A DNA stretch of 64,000 nucleotides from Clostridium sp. D43t1_170807_H7 (lineage in GTDB: Bacteria > Bacillota > Clostridia > Clostridiales > Clostridiaceae). Below are positions 55,866-64,000 of the stretch, in pieces (positions within the stretch are counted from its first letter, which is position 1; each line of letters starts with the position of its first letter). Location of the stretch: the NCBI RefSeq assembly GCF_015555905.1, contig NZ_JADNLK010000005.1, forward strand, positions 1 through 64,000, given 5' to 3'. Both the position numbers and the translations under genes were made by a program. The notes below the pieces were generated by a model. It saw only the letters and a program-made list of their open reading frames with translations. It made no database searches and was not told the DNA's origin.

Positions 55866-58517
55866 ATGATTAAAGGGCTTAATAAAAAGCAAGTAGATGA
55901 AAGTAGAAAGCTCTATGGGGATAATATAATCCATGAAGCAGAGCCAGAAACGTTTTGGGACAAATTTAAGGGTGCATTCGATGATCCAATGATTAAGTTA
56001 TTATTAGCAATTGCAGCAATTATGGCAGTAATGGCATTCATGGGATATGCTGAATTTGGAGAGCTAATCGGTATAGCTATATCTGTATTGTTAGTAACTG
56101 GAATTTCTGCAAAAACAGAAATTGCAAGTGATAACGAGTATAGAAAGTTAAAAGATTCTACTAAAAAAGATGTATGTAAAGTATATAGAGATGGTAAAGT
56201 TGTTGAAATTGAAGTAAATGAACTTGTTGTAGGAGATATGGTAATTCTTCAAAGTGGAGATAAAATTCCAGCTGATGGATATCTTTATCAAGGAGATTTA
56301 AGAGTAGATAATTCAGCTCTTAATGGTGAAGCAGAAGAATGTAAAAAAGTTGCAGTAGAAGATTCTAAAGCTTATAAAGAAATTGCTATGACTGCAGATA
56401 TAACTGGAGATACTTTTGTTGATTCACACTCTTTATTTAGAGGTGCAGTAGTATTTAATGGTGAAGGAGTTATGGAAGTTACTAAGGTTGGTATGAAGAC
56501 TATGATGGGTGCTATGGCTGCTGATATGGCTGATGAAGAAGTAGCAAGTCCATTAAAGGTAAAACTTACCAAACTTGCAGAGCAAATTTCTATGTTTGGT
56601 TATATTGGTTCAGTTGTTATTGCATTAGCATTACTTGGACATAAAATATTAGTTGCAGGTGGATTTGCCGATTATTTCGCAATTGGTGGAGTATTAATAT
56701 TTAAAGACGTATTAGAAGCAATTATGTTAGCTGTTGTTATTGTTGTTATGGCAGTTCCAGAGGGGTTACCTCTTATGATTGCTATTGTACTTATGAGAAA
56801 TACATCTAAGATGTTACAAAATAACGTACTTGTTAGAAAGCCAATTGGTATTGAGACAGCAGGGTCATTAAATATTTTATTCTCTGATAAAACAGGTACA
56901 ATTACTAAAGGTGAGCTAGAAGTTGTAGAATTTTTTGATGGTAATTTAAAAGATACTTATAAAGATGGTTCTAAAGTAAAGGAAATGATGAAGCTTTGTA
57001 TTGGTAAAAATACAGGAGCAATGTTTGATGCAAATGGTAAGGTTGTTGGAGGAAATGCTACTGATAAGGCATTACTTAACTTCCTAACACAAGAAGAGAT
57101 GACAAAATTAACAGACTTAGTTGTTGAAAAATCACAAGGGTTTAACTCAGCTAATAAATATTCAGCAAGTCAATTAAATGGAAAAACAGTATATAAGGGT
57201 GCTCCAGAAAGATTACTTGCAAAGGCTACAAAAATGTTAGATGAAAAGGGAAATGTAGTTGAGATAAATAAGAATAAAATTAATAATAAGATAGATGAAT
57301 TAGCAGTAAGAGCTATGAGAGTTTTATCATTTGCTTATAGTGAAAGTGGATTAGTAGAAGATACTCTTCCAGATGATTTAGTTATTGTTGGATTTGTTGG
57401 AATTCGTGATGATGTAAGAGTTGAAGCTAAACAAGCTATTGAGGAAGTTCAAAATGCAGGTGTTCAAGTTGTAATGATAACTGGTGATAGAAAAGAAACA
57501 GCAGTTGCAATTGCAAAAGAGGCTGGATTATTAAAATCTGATTCAGATATTGCTTTAACTTCAGAGGAATTAAATAAGATGTCTGATGAAGAGGTAAAAG
57601 CTATTATACCTAATTTAAGAGTGATAGCTAGAGCATTACCAACAGATAAATCAAGAATGGTAAGACTTGCTCAAGAATTAAATCTTGTATGTGGTATGAC
57701 TGGTGATGGTGTTAATGATGCTCCTGCATTAAAGAGAGCTGATGTTGGTTTTGCAATGGGTAGTGGTACAGATGTAGCTAAAGAGGCAGGTTCAATAGTA
57801 ATATTAGATGATAACTTTAAATCAATTGAAAATGCTATTTTATATGGTAGAACAATTTATAATAATATTTTAAAGTTTATAAAATTCCAATTAACTATAA
57901 ATGTTGGAGCTGTTGCTGTATGTGCTATTGCACCATTCTTTGGAATTGAAGAGCCGTTAAAAATTACTCATATACTTTGGATTAACTTAGTTATGGATGG
58001 TCTTGGAGCATTAGCTTTAGGTTCTGAACCAGCACTTAAGAAGTATATGCTTGAAAAACCTAAATCAAGAACTCAAAGTATAGTTTCAGGTAAAATGATG
58101 AATCAAATTATTTTTGCTGGAGCTTGGGTAACTATATTAAGCTTTGTATTCTTAAAAGCTCCATATTTTGTAGAAATGTTTACTAATACTGAAGAGCATA
58201 TGACAGCATATTTCTCAATGTTTGTACTTTGCGCAGTATTTAATGGATTTAATGTAAGAAGTGAAAATGCTAATATATTTGAACATATAAATGAAAATAT
58301 GAGTTTCTTAAAAGTAATGGGAATAATAGTAGTAGTTCAAGTATTACTAACAATTATTGGTGGTGAAATGTTTAGTTGTACACCAATCTCTATAAGTCAT
58401 TGGGGAGTTATAATACTTATGGCAATTACAATTATCCCGGTAGATATGATAAGAAAAGCTATAGTAAATACTTTTTCTAAAAAAACAGTTAAACAAAATG
58501 TAGTAGAAACTGCATAA
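55866..58517 (+). CDS. Calcium-transporting P-type ATPase (P2B/PMCA-like)
   Basis: 883 aa with ten predicted membrane helices. Phosphorylation motif FSDKTGTIT (Asp341), ion-site motif VPEGLP (298-302), hinge TGDGVNDAPALKRADVG and a late NLVMDGLGALALG helix typical of calcium pumps. The actuator loop reads LNGEAEE where LTGES is usual. It should export Ca2+ at the cost of ATP. It has its own leader and AAGGAGAG RBS; a preceding ATG at 55861 stops after two codons. Placed directly after three Ca2+-binding TerD proteins, suggesting joint calcium handling. Confidence 0.92.
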   Translation: MIKGLNKKQVDESRKLYGDNIIHEAEPETFWDKFKGAFDDPMIKLLLAIAAIMAVMAFMGYAEFGELIGIAISVLLVTGISAKTEIASDNEYRKLKDSTKKDVCKVYRDGKVVEIEVNELVVGDMVILQSGDKIPADGYLYQGDLRVDNSALNGEAEECKKVAVEDSKAYKEIAMTADITGDTFVDSHSLFRGAVVFNGEGVMEVTKVGMKTMMGAMAADMADEEVASPLKVKLTKLAEQISMFGYIGSVVIALALLGHKILVAGGFADYFAIGGVLIFKDVLEAIMLAVVIVVMAVPEGLPLMIAIVLMRNTSKMLQNNVLVRKPIGIETAGSLNILFSDKTGTITKGELEVVEFFDGNLKDTYKDGSKVKEMMKLCIGKNTGAMFDANGKVVGGNATDKALLNFLTQEEMTKLTDLVVEKSQGFNSANKYSASQLNGKTVYKGAPERLLAKATKMLDEKGNVVEINKNKINNKIDELAVRAMRVLSFAYSESGLVEDTLPDDLVIVGFVGIRDDVRVEAKQAIEEVQNAGVQVVMITGDRKETAVAIAKEAGLLKSDSDIALTSEELNKMSDEEVKAIIPNLRVIARALPTDKSRMVRLAQELNLVCGMTGDGVNDAPALKRADVGFAMGSGTDVAKEAGSIVILDDNFKSIENAILYGRTIYNNILKFIKFQLTINVGAVAVCAIAPFFGIEEPLKITHILWINLVMDGLGALALGSEPALKKYMLEKPKSRTQSIVSGKMMNQIIFAGAWVTILSFVFLKAPYFVEMFTNTEEHMTAYFSMFVLCAVFNGFNVRSENANIFEHINENMSFLKVMGIIVVVQVLLTIIGGEMFSCTPISISHWGVIILMAITIIPVDMIRKAIVNTFSKKTVKQNVVETA

Positions 58518-58584
58518 AATGATATAGAAGAAGTTGTGCAAAGATGTGTAAAATAATTTAAGTTTTAGTTTGAAATAAAATAGT

Positions 58585-58612
58585 AAAAAGTCGGCAATGC
58601 CGACTTTTTATT
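58585..58612. terminator. Bidirectional terminator between the calcium pump and ABC-F genes
   Basis: AAAAAGTCGGC (58585-58595) and GCCGACTTTTT (58599-58609); A and T runs on both sides serve the convergent genes. Confidence 0.92.
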
Positions 58613-58622
58613 TAATTATTAA

Positions 58623-60539
58623 TTAAACTAGGTTTTCCCATTCTTCATAAAGTTGAGCAATAGTCTCCTCTAAATTTTTTATTTCACCATTAACTCTTTG
58701 ACTTTCAGAAGGATTAGAATAAATAGATTCTAAACAAAGCTGCTCTTGTAAATTAGTTAATTCATCTTCCTTCTCAGAAATTGCTTTTTCAAGGTTTTTA
58801 ATTTTAAGTTGAAGAGCTTTAGCTTCTTTTTCAGCTTCACGCTTTTTCTTCTTTTCATCTTTAAGCTGAGTTTTAGTTTTTCCATTAGCTAATTCTTCAT
58901 AATCCTCAAAACGTGTAGGATTAAGTTTCTTTTCTTGATAGTAACTATAATTTCCAAGGTACTCAGAAACGCCATCTTCTTTAAGTTCAAGTATACGTCC
59001 AATTACTTTATTTAAGAAATATCTATCATGAGATATAACCATTAAAGTTCCATCATATTCTAATATAGCATCTTCTAAGGCTTCTCTAGAGATAATATCA
59101 AGATGGTTAGTGGGCTCATCTAGTAGAAGAAGATTAGATTTAGAAAGCATAAGCTTCAATAAATTTATTCTGCACTTTTCACCACCACTTAAAGTATTTA
59201 TAACTTTAAATACATCATCACCAGTAAATAAGAAAGATGCTAGATAGCTTCTAAGCTTAGAAGTTGTTAAGTTAGGAAATTCATCCCAAACCTCATCTAA
59301 TATTGTTTTATCTAAATTTAAATCTGATTGTTCTTGATCATAATATCCAACATTTACGTTAGTACCTAATACTTTAACACCTTTATCAGCTTGAACTTTA
59401 TCCATTATTATTTTGAAAAGAGTAGTTTTACCTCTACCATTTTCACCAATTAAAGCAACTTTTTCCCCACGTTTTAAGTCAATATTTAAATTGGTGAATA
59501 ATGTTTTTTCACCATAAGACTTAGCCATATCTTCTATATGTAAAACATCATATCCACTTTTTATAGAGGCTTCAAATTTAATTTTAGAACCCTCTTTTTC
59601 ATGAGTTGGAGCTTCAATTCTTTCCATTCTATCTAATGCTTTTTCTCTACTTTCAGCAGCTCTTATACTTTTTTCTCTATTAAAAGAGCGGAACTTTTCA
59701 ATAATTGCTTCTTGTCTTTTAATTTCAGCTTGTTGAAGATTATAAGCTTTAAGCTTTGCTTCATAGTTCTTTTTTCTAAGATCTATAAATTTAGAATAAG
59801 GAACATTATAGCACTCAACTTTTCCAGCAATAACTTCAAAAGTACTAGTTGTTACTGAATCTAAAAAGAATCTATCATGAGATATTACTAAAACAGTTCC
59901 TTTATAATTCTTCATATAATCTTCTAGCCAGCTAATTGCTTCTAAATCTAAGTGATTAGTAGGCTCATCAAGTAAAATAATATCTGGCTTACGTAATAAT
60001 AATTTACATAAGGCAACTCTTGTTTTTTGTCCACCACTTAAAGTATTTATAGATTTATAAAAATCATCTTCAGTAAAGCCAAGACCTTTTAATACTCTTG
60101 ATATTTCACCCTTATAGACATAACCACCTTTATGTGAATATATATCTTGAAGGGTAGTATAATCCTTTATAAGCTTGTCATGATATGAGGCATTATTTTC
60201 ATCGTAAGGTTCATTCATTTTTATTTCTAAAGATGAAAGTCTTTCTTCAATATTTAGGAGTTCCTCAAATACAGAAAGAGTTTCTTCATAAATATTTTTA
60301 TCAGAGTCTAATGCTAAATTTTGTGATAAATAACCTAAAGTTTTATTTTTATCTATAAATATTTCACCAGAATCTTGAGATATTTCTTTAGTTATTATTT
60401 TAAAAAGGGTTGATTTTCCTTCACCATTAGCGCCAATAATTCCAACCTTATCACCTTCATTAATTGAAAAGGTAATATCTTTAAGGACATCGCGTATTCC
60501 GTAACTTTTGCATATATCTTTACAACTTAGTATTATCAT
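58623..60539 (-). CDS. ABC-F family ATPase (YdiF/Uup type)
   Basis: 638 aa, two ABC domains and no membrane segments. First: Walker A GANGEGKST, signature LSGGQKTR, Walker B IILLDEPTNHLD. Second: GENGRGKTT, LSGGEKCR, LLLLDEPTNHLD. The linker between them is long and charged (about 240-320), and the C-terminus (about 545-638) is a Lys/Glu-rich coiled coil, as in YdiF/Uup. ABC-F proteins work on the ribosome E site; this subtype is mostly housekeeping, and antibiotic protection cannot be concluded. RBS GGAGG-like TGGAGGAAA before ATG. Confidence 0.92.
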   Translation of the reverse strand: MIILSCKDICKSYGIRDVLKDITFSINEGDKVGIIGANGEGKSTLFKIITKEISQDSGEIFIDKNKTLGYLSQNLALDSDKNIYEETLSVFEELLNIEERLSSLEIKMNEPYDENNASYHDKLIKDYTTLQDIYSHKGGYVYKGEISRVLKGLGFTEDDFYKSINTLSGGQKTRVALCKLLLRKPDIILLDEPTNHLDLEAISWLEDYMKNYKGTVLVISHDRFFLDSVTTSTFEVIAGKVECYNVPYSKFIDLRKKNYEAKLKAYNLQQAEIKRQEAIIEKFRSFNREKSIRAAESREKALDRMERIEAPTHEKEGSKIKFEASIKSGYDVLHIEDMAKSYGEKTLFTNLNIDLKRGEKVALIGENGRGKTTLFKIIMDKVQADKGVKVLGTNVNVGYYDQEQSDLNLDKTILDEVWDEFPNLTTSKLRSYLASFLFTGDDVFKVINTLSGGEKCRINLLKLMLSKSNLLLLDEPTNHLDIISREALEDAILEYDGTLMVISHDRYFLNKVIGRILELKEDGVSEYLGNYSYYQEKKLNPTRFEDYEELANGKTKTQLKDEKKKKREAEKEAKALQLKIKNLEKAISEKEDELTNLQEQLCLESIYSNPSESQRVNGEIKNLEETIAQLYEEWENLV

Positions 60540-60604
60540 AATTTCCTCCAGTTAGACGAAGTTTTCCTTATAATTATACTATTATAGTAAATCTATATCA
60601 AATT

Positions 60605-60638
60605 AAAAAAGGAGATGTTTTTCAACAACTCCTTTTTT
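60605..60638 (-). terminator. Terminator of the DUF4397 operon
   Basis: On the minus strand a GGAG/CTCC and TGTT/AACA stem flanked by A and T runs (60605-60638); it overlaps the last codon of the DUF4397 gene. Confidence 0.8.
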
Positions 60639-61255
60639 TAGATTGCATCATCTACAAAGAGATAGCCAAGTGGTGGTTTATCATTAAATAGTCCTATAAT
60701 ATAGATAGTATAGAATTTACCACCATCTAAGGTAATATTTTTGATATATTTTGTAGTTATTTGAGAAGAGCCTAAAAGCACTTCGAAATTATATATTCCT
60801 GGTGATAACTGATAATATCCTGTAGTTTCTAAATACTCCGCTTCATTAAATAGAGTAATACCATTAGGTAATGCTAAACTAAGCAAAGGGGCATTTGAAG
60901 ATAAGTTAATAAATCTCAAGAATGCTTGGGATTTACTTACAGGGATATTATCATCTTTTAATCTAAATAAATATAAATTATTAGCTAGCGCAACTATTGA
61001 GGCTGTATAGTTAGCATTAGCTATTAATTGAACATTTTGACTTAATAAAGGCTTGTCATAAGTGCTAGCTTTGAATAGTTGAAATTCATATTCTCCAGAT
61101 GATAATTGACTATATTTAGATATTTTTCCAAAGGCTAAGTTACTTGTTATAAGAGAGCCATTTAGATAAACATCAACATTTGGGGCATTAGGTACTGCAT
61201 GAAGAATTCTTACACTAGTCTCAATTCGAGGAAGTGATTTTGAAAATTGTTCCAT
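60638..61255 (-). CDS. DUF4397-domain protein, probable sporulation gene
   Basis: 205 aa of beta-rich repeats. Two similar halves: VRILHAVPNAPNVDVYLNG ... YSQLSSGEYEFQLF and LRFINLSSNAPLLSLALPNG ... YYQLSPGIYNFEVLL, the DUF4397 pattern. No signal peptide is visible. ATG at 61255 is chosen because AGGTAGG lies eight bases before it; a GTG at 61264 is in frame. It follows directly on the Asn-rich protein gene and shares its promoter, which has a sigma-K-like sequence. A coat or spore-surface role is therefore plausible but inferred. Confidence 0.8.
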   Translation of the reverse strand: MEQFSKSLPRIETSVRILHAVPNAPNVDVYLNGSLITSNLAFGKISKYSQLSSGEYEFQLFKASTYDKPLLSQNVQLIANANYTASIVALANNLYLFRLKDDNIPVSKSQAFLRFINLSSNAPLLSLALPNGITLFNEAEYLETTGYYQLSPGIYNFEVLLGSSQITTKYIKNITLDGGKFYTIYIIGLFNDKPPLGYLFVDDAI

Positions 61256-61264
61256 ATAAAGCAC

Positions 61265-61969
61265 CTACCTTTTATAGTTATCAAGAGAGATTTTTATTAT
61301 CTTTTTTATTAACAATTTAGTAATAGGATAAGGAATCCTATAGGCTTTCATAGTTGCTAATATTCCAGGATTATCTTTTTCTATTAAAGAGAATATTTCA
61401 TTAACCTCATCCTCTGTAGAATTATTTTTCCTAGATTCAGATGAAGAAAAGTCTAATGAGATATCAAAATTTCTTAAAACCTCTAGGATGTTAACAGAAT
61501 CATCTATATATCTTTCATTAACTTTTTCCTCATTATATGAATAAAGAAAGCTATCATCTAGTTCACTTGGATATTCTAATCCAGTAGTATTGCTGTTATT
61601 TATAGTAGTATTATTGTTTGATTGATTATTTGTATTATTACTTTTTTTATTTAAAGATGTATTTGAATCCATAGTTGGTATATTCTTAGGATAAGGTGTA
61701 AGTGGAGCTAATTCAACCATTGGATTTGTGGTCAATGGTACTGGAGTCGGATTAATATTTAAATTCGGAAAACCTAATGATATAGTACCTAAAGTTTTAG
61801 TTAGAGAAATTCCTTCTATATCAAATTGTAATGGAAATTTTGTGCTATTAGGTGCTAAAGATGAGTCGATATTTAAAGGTATAAAAGTTAAATCATCATC
61901 ATTATTATATTTTTCATTATTATATTTTTCAGTATTATTTTTTTCAGTATTATTTTTTTTGGAACTCAT
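61265..61969 (-). CDS. Asn/Ser/Thr-rich protein of unknown function, probable sporulation gene
   Basis: 234 aa, no signal peptide. The N-terminus is a short repeat (KNNTEK, KYNNEK units), and the middle (about 95-135) is almost only Asn, Thr and Ser. Conserved-looking parts are FPLQFDIEGISLTKTLGTISLGFPNLNINPTPVPL and the C-terminal ~70 residues, which end in a basic helix (KLLIKKIIKISLDNYKR). No family recognised. RBS TTGGAGGG before ATG. A sigma-K-type promoter sits 30-60 bp upstream, pointing to mother-cell expression late in sporulation. Confidence 0.7.
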   Translation of the reverse strand: MSSKKNNTEKNNTEKYNNEKYNNDDDLTFIPLNIDSSLAPNSTKFPLQFDIEGISLTKTLGTISLGFPNLNINPTPVPLTTNPMVELAPLTPYPKNIPTMDSNTSLNKKSNNTNNQSNNNTTINNSNTTGLEYPSELDDSFLYSYNEEKVNERYIDDSVNILEVLRNFDISLDFSSSESRKNNSTEDEVNEIFSLIEKDNPGILATMKAYRIPYPITKLLIKKIIKISLDNYKR

Positions 61970-61997
61970 TATTACCCTCCAAATAATAATTTAATAA

Positions 61998-62024
61998 TAA
62001 TATATGTATTTTAAACACATATGT
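61998..62024 (-). promoter_or_regulatory. Candidate sigma-K promoter of the DUF4397 operon
   Basis: On the minus strand AC (62023-62024), 16 bases, then CATATATTA (61998-62006). This fits the sigma-K consensus AC-N16/17-CATANNNTA exactly; sigma-E shares the -10. Confidence 0.6.
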
Positions 62025-62136
62025 TACTTTATAGAATATGACTATAAAGAGAGGTATATTACAATTAAATAATATAATGTGTTTAAATAATCACAATAGA
62101 TAAATAAAGGAATATATTATAGAGGAGGGGATTATT

Positions 62137-63432
62137 ATGCATAAAGAAAATATAGATGATTTAAGAAAACTATTTATAGGGTTGGATAAAAAGGTTAATG
62201 TAGATGGAAAAGGAAGATTAATTCCTATAAATTTTGATAATGCAGCTACCACTCCACCTTTTAAAAGAGTTATGAAAAAGGTATTAGAAACTAGTGAGTA
62301 TTATGGATCAATTGCAAGAGGGGATGGTAAAAAATCTCAATATTGCAGCGATTTGTATGAAAATTCTAGAAAATATATATTGGAATATTTTAACGCACCA
62401 GAGGATATATATACAGCAATTTTTGTTGCTAATACTACTGATGGATTAAATAAATTATCTAATATTTTAATTGAGGATAAGAATGATATAGTTATTACAA
62501 CTAGAATGGAACACCATTCAAATGATTTACCTTGGAGAAGTAAGTGTGACTTAAGACATGTTGAAGTAGATAAAGATGGTAGAGTTAGAATAGAAGAAAT
62601 AGAATATCTATTAGATAAGTATCAAGAAAAAGTTAAATATGTTACTATAACAGGTGCATCTAATGTTACTGGTTACGTAAATGATATAAAAAGAGTAGCA
62701 AAGGCAGCTCATAAATATGGAGCTAAAATAATTGTTGATGGTGCTCAATTAATTCCACATAAAAAAATATCTATGATACAAGAAGATATTAATGAGAATA
62801 TAGATTTTTTAGTGTTCTCTGGTCATAAGGTATATGCACCTTTTGGAAGTGGAGTTATTATTGGTTTAAGGGAAATATTTAATGAAAAAGAACCAGCTTC
62901 AAAAGGAGGTGGAACTGTTCAAATTGTACTTGATGATCGACAACTATGGTTAGATACACCAGAGAAAAATGAAGCAGGAACACCAAACCTTTTCGGTGCT
63001 ATAGCAATAGCAGAAGCACTTAGAGAAATGGATAAAATAGGATTTCAGACAATTGAAAATAATGAGAAGGAATTGCTAGTATATTTAATTAAAGAATTAA
63101 AGCAATTTGAAAAGATAACACTATATGGGGATAATGAAAATATAAATGATAGATTGGGAATTTTAGTATTTAATATTGATGGAATGACTTATGAAGAAGT
63201 TGGAGAAGCACTTGCTAATGTAAGAGGAATAGGGGTTAGACAAGGGGGATTTTGTGCACATCCATATACAAGAAGAGTTCTTGGAATAGCAGATAATGAT
63301 TTGCAAAGATATATGAGTGAGGTTGGAACCCCAGGACTAGTTAGGGTAAGTTTAGGAATATACAATAGCAAAAAAGAAGCTAATATATTCTTAGATACAA
63401 TTGAATATCTCTGTAGACGCTATGCAAAATAA
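62137..63432 (+). CDS. Aminotransferase class V / cysteine desulfurase-like PLP enzyme
   Basis: 431 aa. PLP lysine in FSGHKVYAPFGSG, PLP-ring His and Asp in RMEHHSNDLPW and IIVDGAQLIPH, the N-terminal NFDNAATTPPF typical of the family, and a late GVRQGGFCAHPYTRR whose Cys occupies the region of the SufS catalytic Cys. Cysteine desulfurase activity is possible. No NifU/SufU partner follows, so it is not part of a normal Fe-S operon. RBS GAGGAGGGG before ATG. Confidence 0.88.
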   Translation: MHKENIDDLRKLFIGLDKKVNVDGKGRLIPINFDNAATTPPFKRVMKKVLETSEYYGSIARGDGKKSQYCSDLYENSRKYILEYFNAPEDIYTAIFVANTTDGLNKLSNILIEDKNDIVITTRMEHHSNDLPWRSKCDLRHVEVDKDGRVRIEEIEYLLDKYQEKVKYVTITGASNVTGYVNDIKRVAKAAHKYGAKIIVDGAQLIPHKKISMIQEDINENIDFLVFSGHKVYAPFGSGVIIGLREIFNEKEPASKGGGTVQIVLDDRQLWLDTPEKNEAGTPNLFGAIAIAEALREMDKIGFQTIENNEKELLVYLIKELKQFEKITLYGDNENINDRLGILVFNIDGMTYEEVGEALANVRGIGVRQGGFCAHPYTRRVLGIADNDLQRYMSEVGTPGLVRVSLGIYNSKKEANIFLDTIEYLCRRYAK

Positions 63433-63444
63433 CTAAATTGTTCG

Positions 63445-63690
63445 TTAAGGCTTAAATGCCGTGATGCCGAAAAATTGATTATATAATCTCCGTGAAGGAA
63501 TATAATTTCACTAAGAATTTATATTATTATTTCCATAAAATCTGCTAAAGCTTCGAAAGTCATTTCATTCCCTCAGCTTCTTAACGCAGATTTTATTCTA
63601 ATAATAATTAAATTCTAAAGTTCATTATATAATTTTCCCTCCGATAATATAATCAATTTTTCTATATCACTGGCTTTTAAGATAAAAGAT
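63445..63690. repeat. Very long imperfect palindrome in the intergenic region 63433-63786
   Basis: Nested arms: 63445-63465 with 63666-63681 (TTAAGGCTTAAATGCCGTGAT against ATCACTGGCTTTTAAG); 63469-63492 with 63641-63662 (AAAAATTGATTATATAATC against TAATATAATCAATTTTT); and perfect inner arms TAAAATCTGC (63536-63545) and GCAGATTTTA (63586-63595). The DNA would make one 245-nt branched hairpin between two convergent genes. No ORF inside. It could be a MITE-like element, a structured RNA or an elaborate terminator. 63691-63786 holds nothing further recognisable. Confidence 0.6.
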
Positions 63691-63786
63691 ACAATTTTCT
63701 GAGCGATCCCCTTTAAAGATAACGACTTCTGCTATATTTAATAAGAAAAATCATTAATTTTTAGTATCCACGTGGGGAACAATATT

Positions 63787-64000
63787 TTATTTGTTAAAGA
63801 CTTTAAATGATGGCATTGGTGTAGCTGAAATTATATCTGGAATTTCAGAAACTAGAGGAGCTATATATTCTAAAGCTTCTTCTTTTAAGTTATTTCCAGC
63901 TTCATTTATCCATTCAGTAGGGAAGTACTTAACATTATTAGCAACCTTATTAGCTTCGATTAAGAAGTAAGAAGATTTGTAAGGTGCGTTATTTTCTCTT
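63787..64000 (-). CDS. C-terminal end of a probable 6-phosphofructokinase (partial)
   Basis: Minus-strand frame open to the right window edge and ending in TAA at 63787-63789; 70 codons visible. The end (KVANNVKYFPTEWINEAGNNL ... EYIAPLVSEIPDI) resembles the C-terminus of larger, PPi-type phosphofructokinases, where a VAN-(K)-P-(x)-EWI-(x)3-GN pattern precedes a final helix. The catalytic part is outside the window, so the identification is tentative. Confidence 0.5.
   Translation of the reverse strand, partial: RENNAPYKSSYFLIEANKVANNVKYFPTEWINEAGNNLKEEALEYIAPLVSEIPDIISATPMPSFKVFNK

Noticed and set aside
58623-60539. Antibiotic-resistance ABC-F protein
   Set aside because: Length, linker and coiled-coil tail fit the housekeeping YdiF/Uup type; nothing specific for resistance subfamilies is visible.
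63768-63781. CCACGTGGGGAAC-like CRISPR repeat fragment
   Set aside because: Only one short copy, no array, no cas genes nearby.

Overview
The window is strongly AT-rich. It has dense, well-spaced Shine-Dalgarno sites, many perfect hairpin-plus-T-run terminators, and protein families typical of an anaerobic spore former: monomeric [FeFe] hydrogenase, anaerobe-type Hcp, GerMN-LysM protein, type I pullulanase, zf-trcl protein. Together these point to a chromosome segment of Clostridium sensu stricto; the species cannot be fixed from the sequence alone. No rRNA, tRNA or CRISPR array was seen.

Layout. 1-3.1 kb: an accessory patch with the broken 3' part of a polymorphic toxin (two frameshifts at homopolymers), an intact immunity-type gene, an IS3-family remnant, a second decayed copy of the toxin's middle part, and a palindromic intergenic stretch. 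3.2-7.1 kb: AraC regulator, cytoplasmic GH13 cyclomaltodextrinase/neopullulanase and a ROK repressor. 7.4-11.7 kb: SAM hydrolase with an ECF transporter (UPF0397 S component, fused double ATPase, EcfT). 11.9-18.3 kb: envelope genes (polysaccharide deacetylase, two-component system with a lipoprotein, zinc-ribbon protein, LCP transferase). 18.6-21.6 kb: pullulanase and a nucleotidyltransferase. 21.7-24.8 kb: zinc uptake znuABC with Zur. 25-26.4 kb: purine permease. 26.5-31.2 kb: MarR regulator and a heterodimeric ABC exporter. 31.3-34.1 kb: GerMN-LysM protein and [FeFe] hydrogenase. 34.3-43.2 kb: two tandem paralogous propeller-type sensor kinases, a Crp/Fnr regulator and hcp. 43.7-46.3 kb: a Suv3-like helicase, then about 1 kb of tiny ORFs, a pseudogene and terminators. 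46.5-58.5 kb: a Ter (TerD/TelA) stress cluster with its putative nucleotide-type biosynthetic module and a Ca2+ P-type ATPase. 58.6-64 kb: ABC-F protein, two probable sporulation genes, a PLP enzyme, a large palindrome and the end of a probable phosphofructokinase.

How it fits together. The pullulanase and cyclomaltodextrinase, both without signal peptides, would debranch and hydrolyse maltodextrin or glycogen inside the cell; a LacI/cre-type operator lies just downstream of the pulA -10. The SAM hydrolase/ECF locus and the purine permease share TTCG/CGAA elements upstream, hinting at common purine-linked control. The Crp/Fnr gene and hcp are separated by a perfect palindrome that also forms part of a terminator, a good candidate HcpR-type operator for nitrosative stress. 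The Ter cluster combines five enzyme-like proteins (CitE-like lyase, PRTase, StiP-PELOTA, HAD, YceG) with TelA and three TerD proteins; it lacks TerC but is followed by a calcium pump. Its chemistry is unsolved, and it is the best candidate here for an undescribed system.
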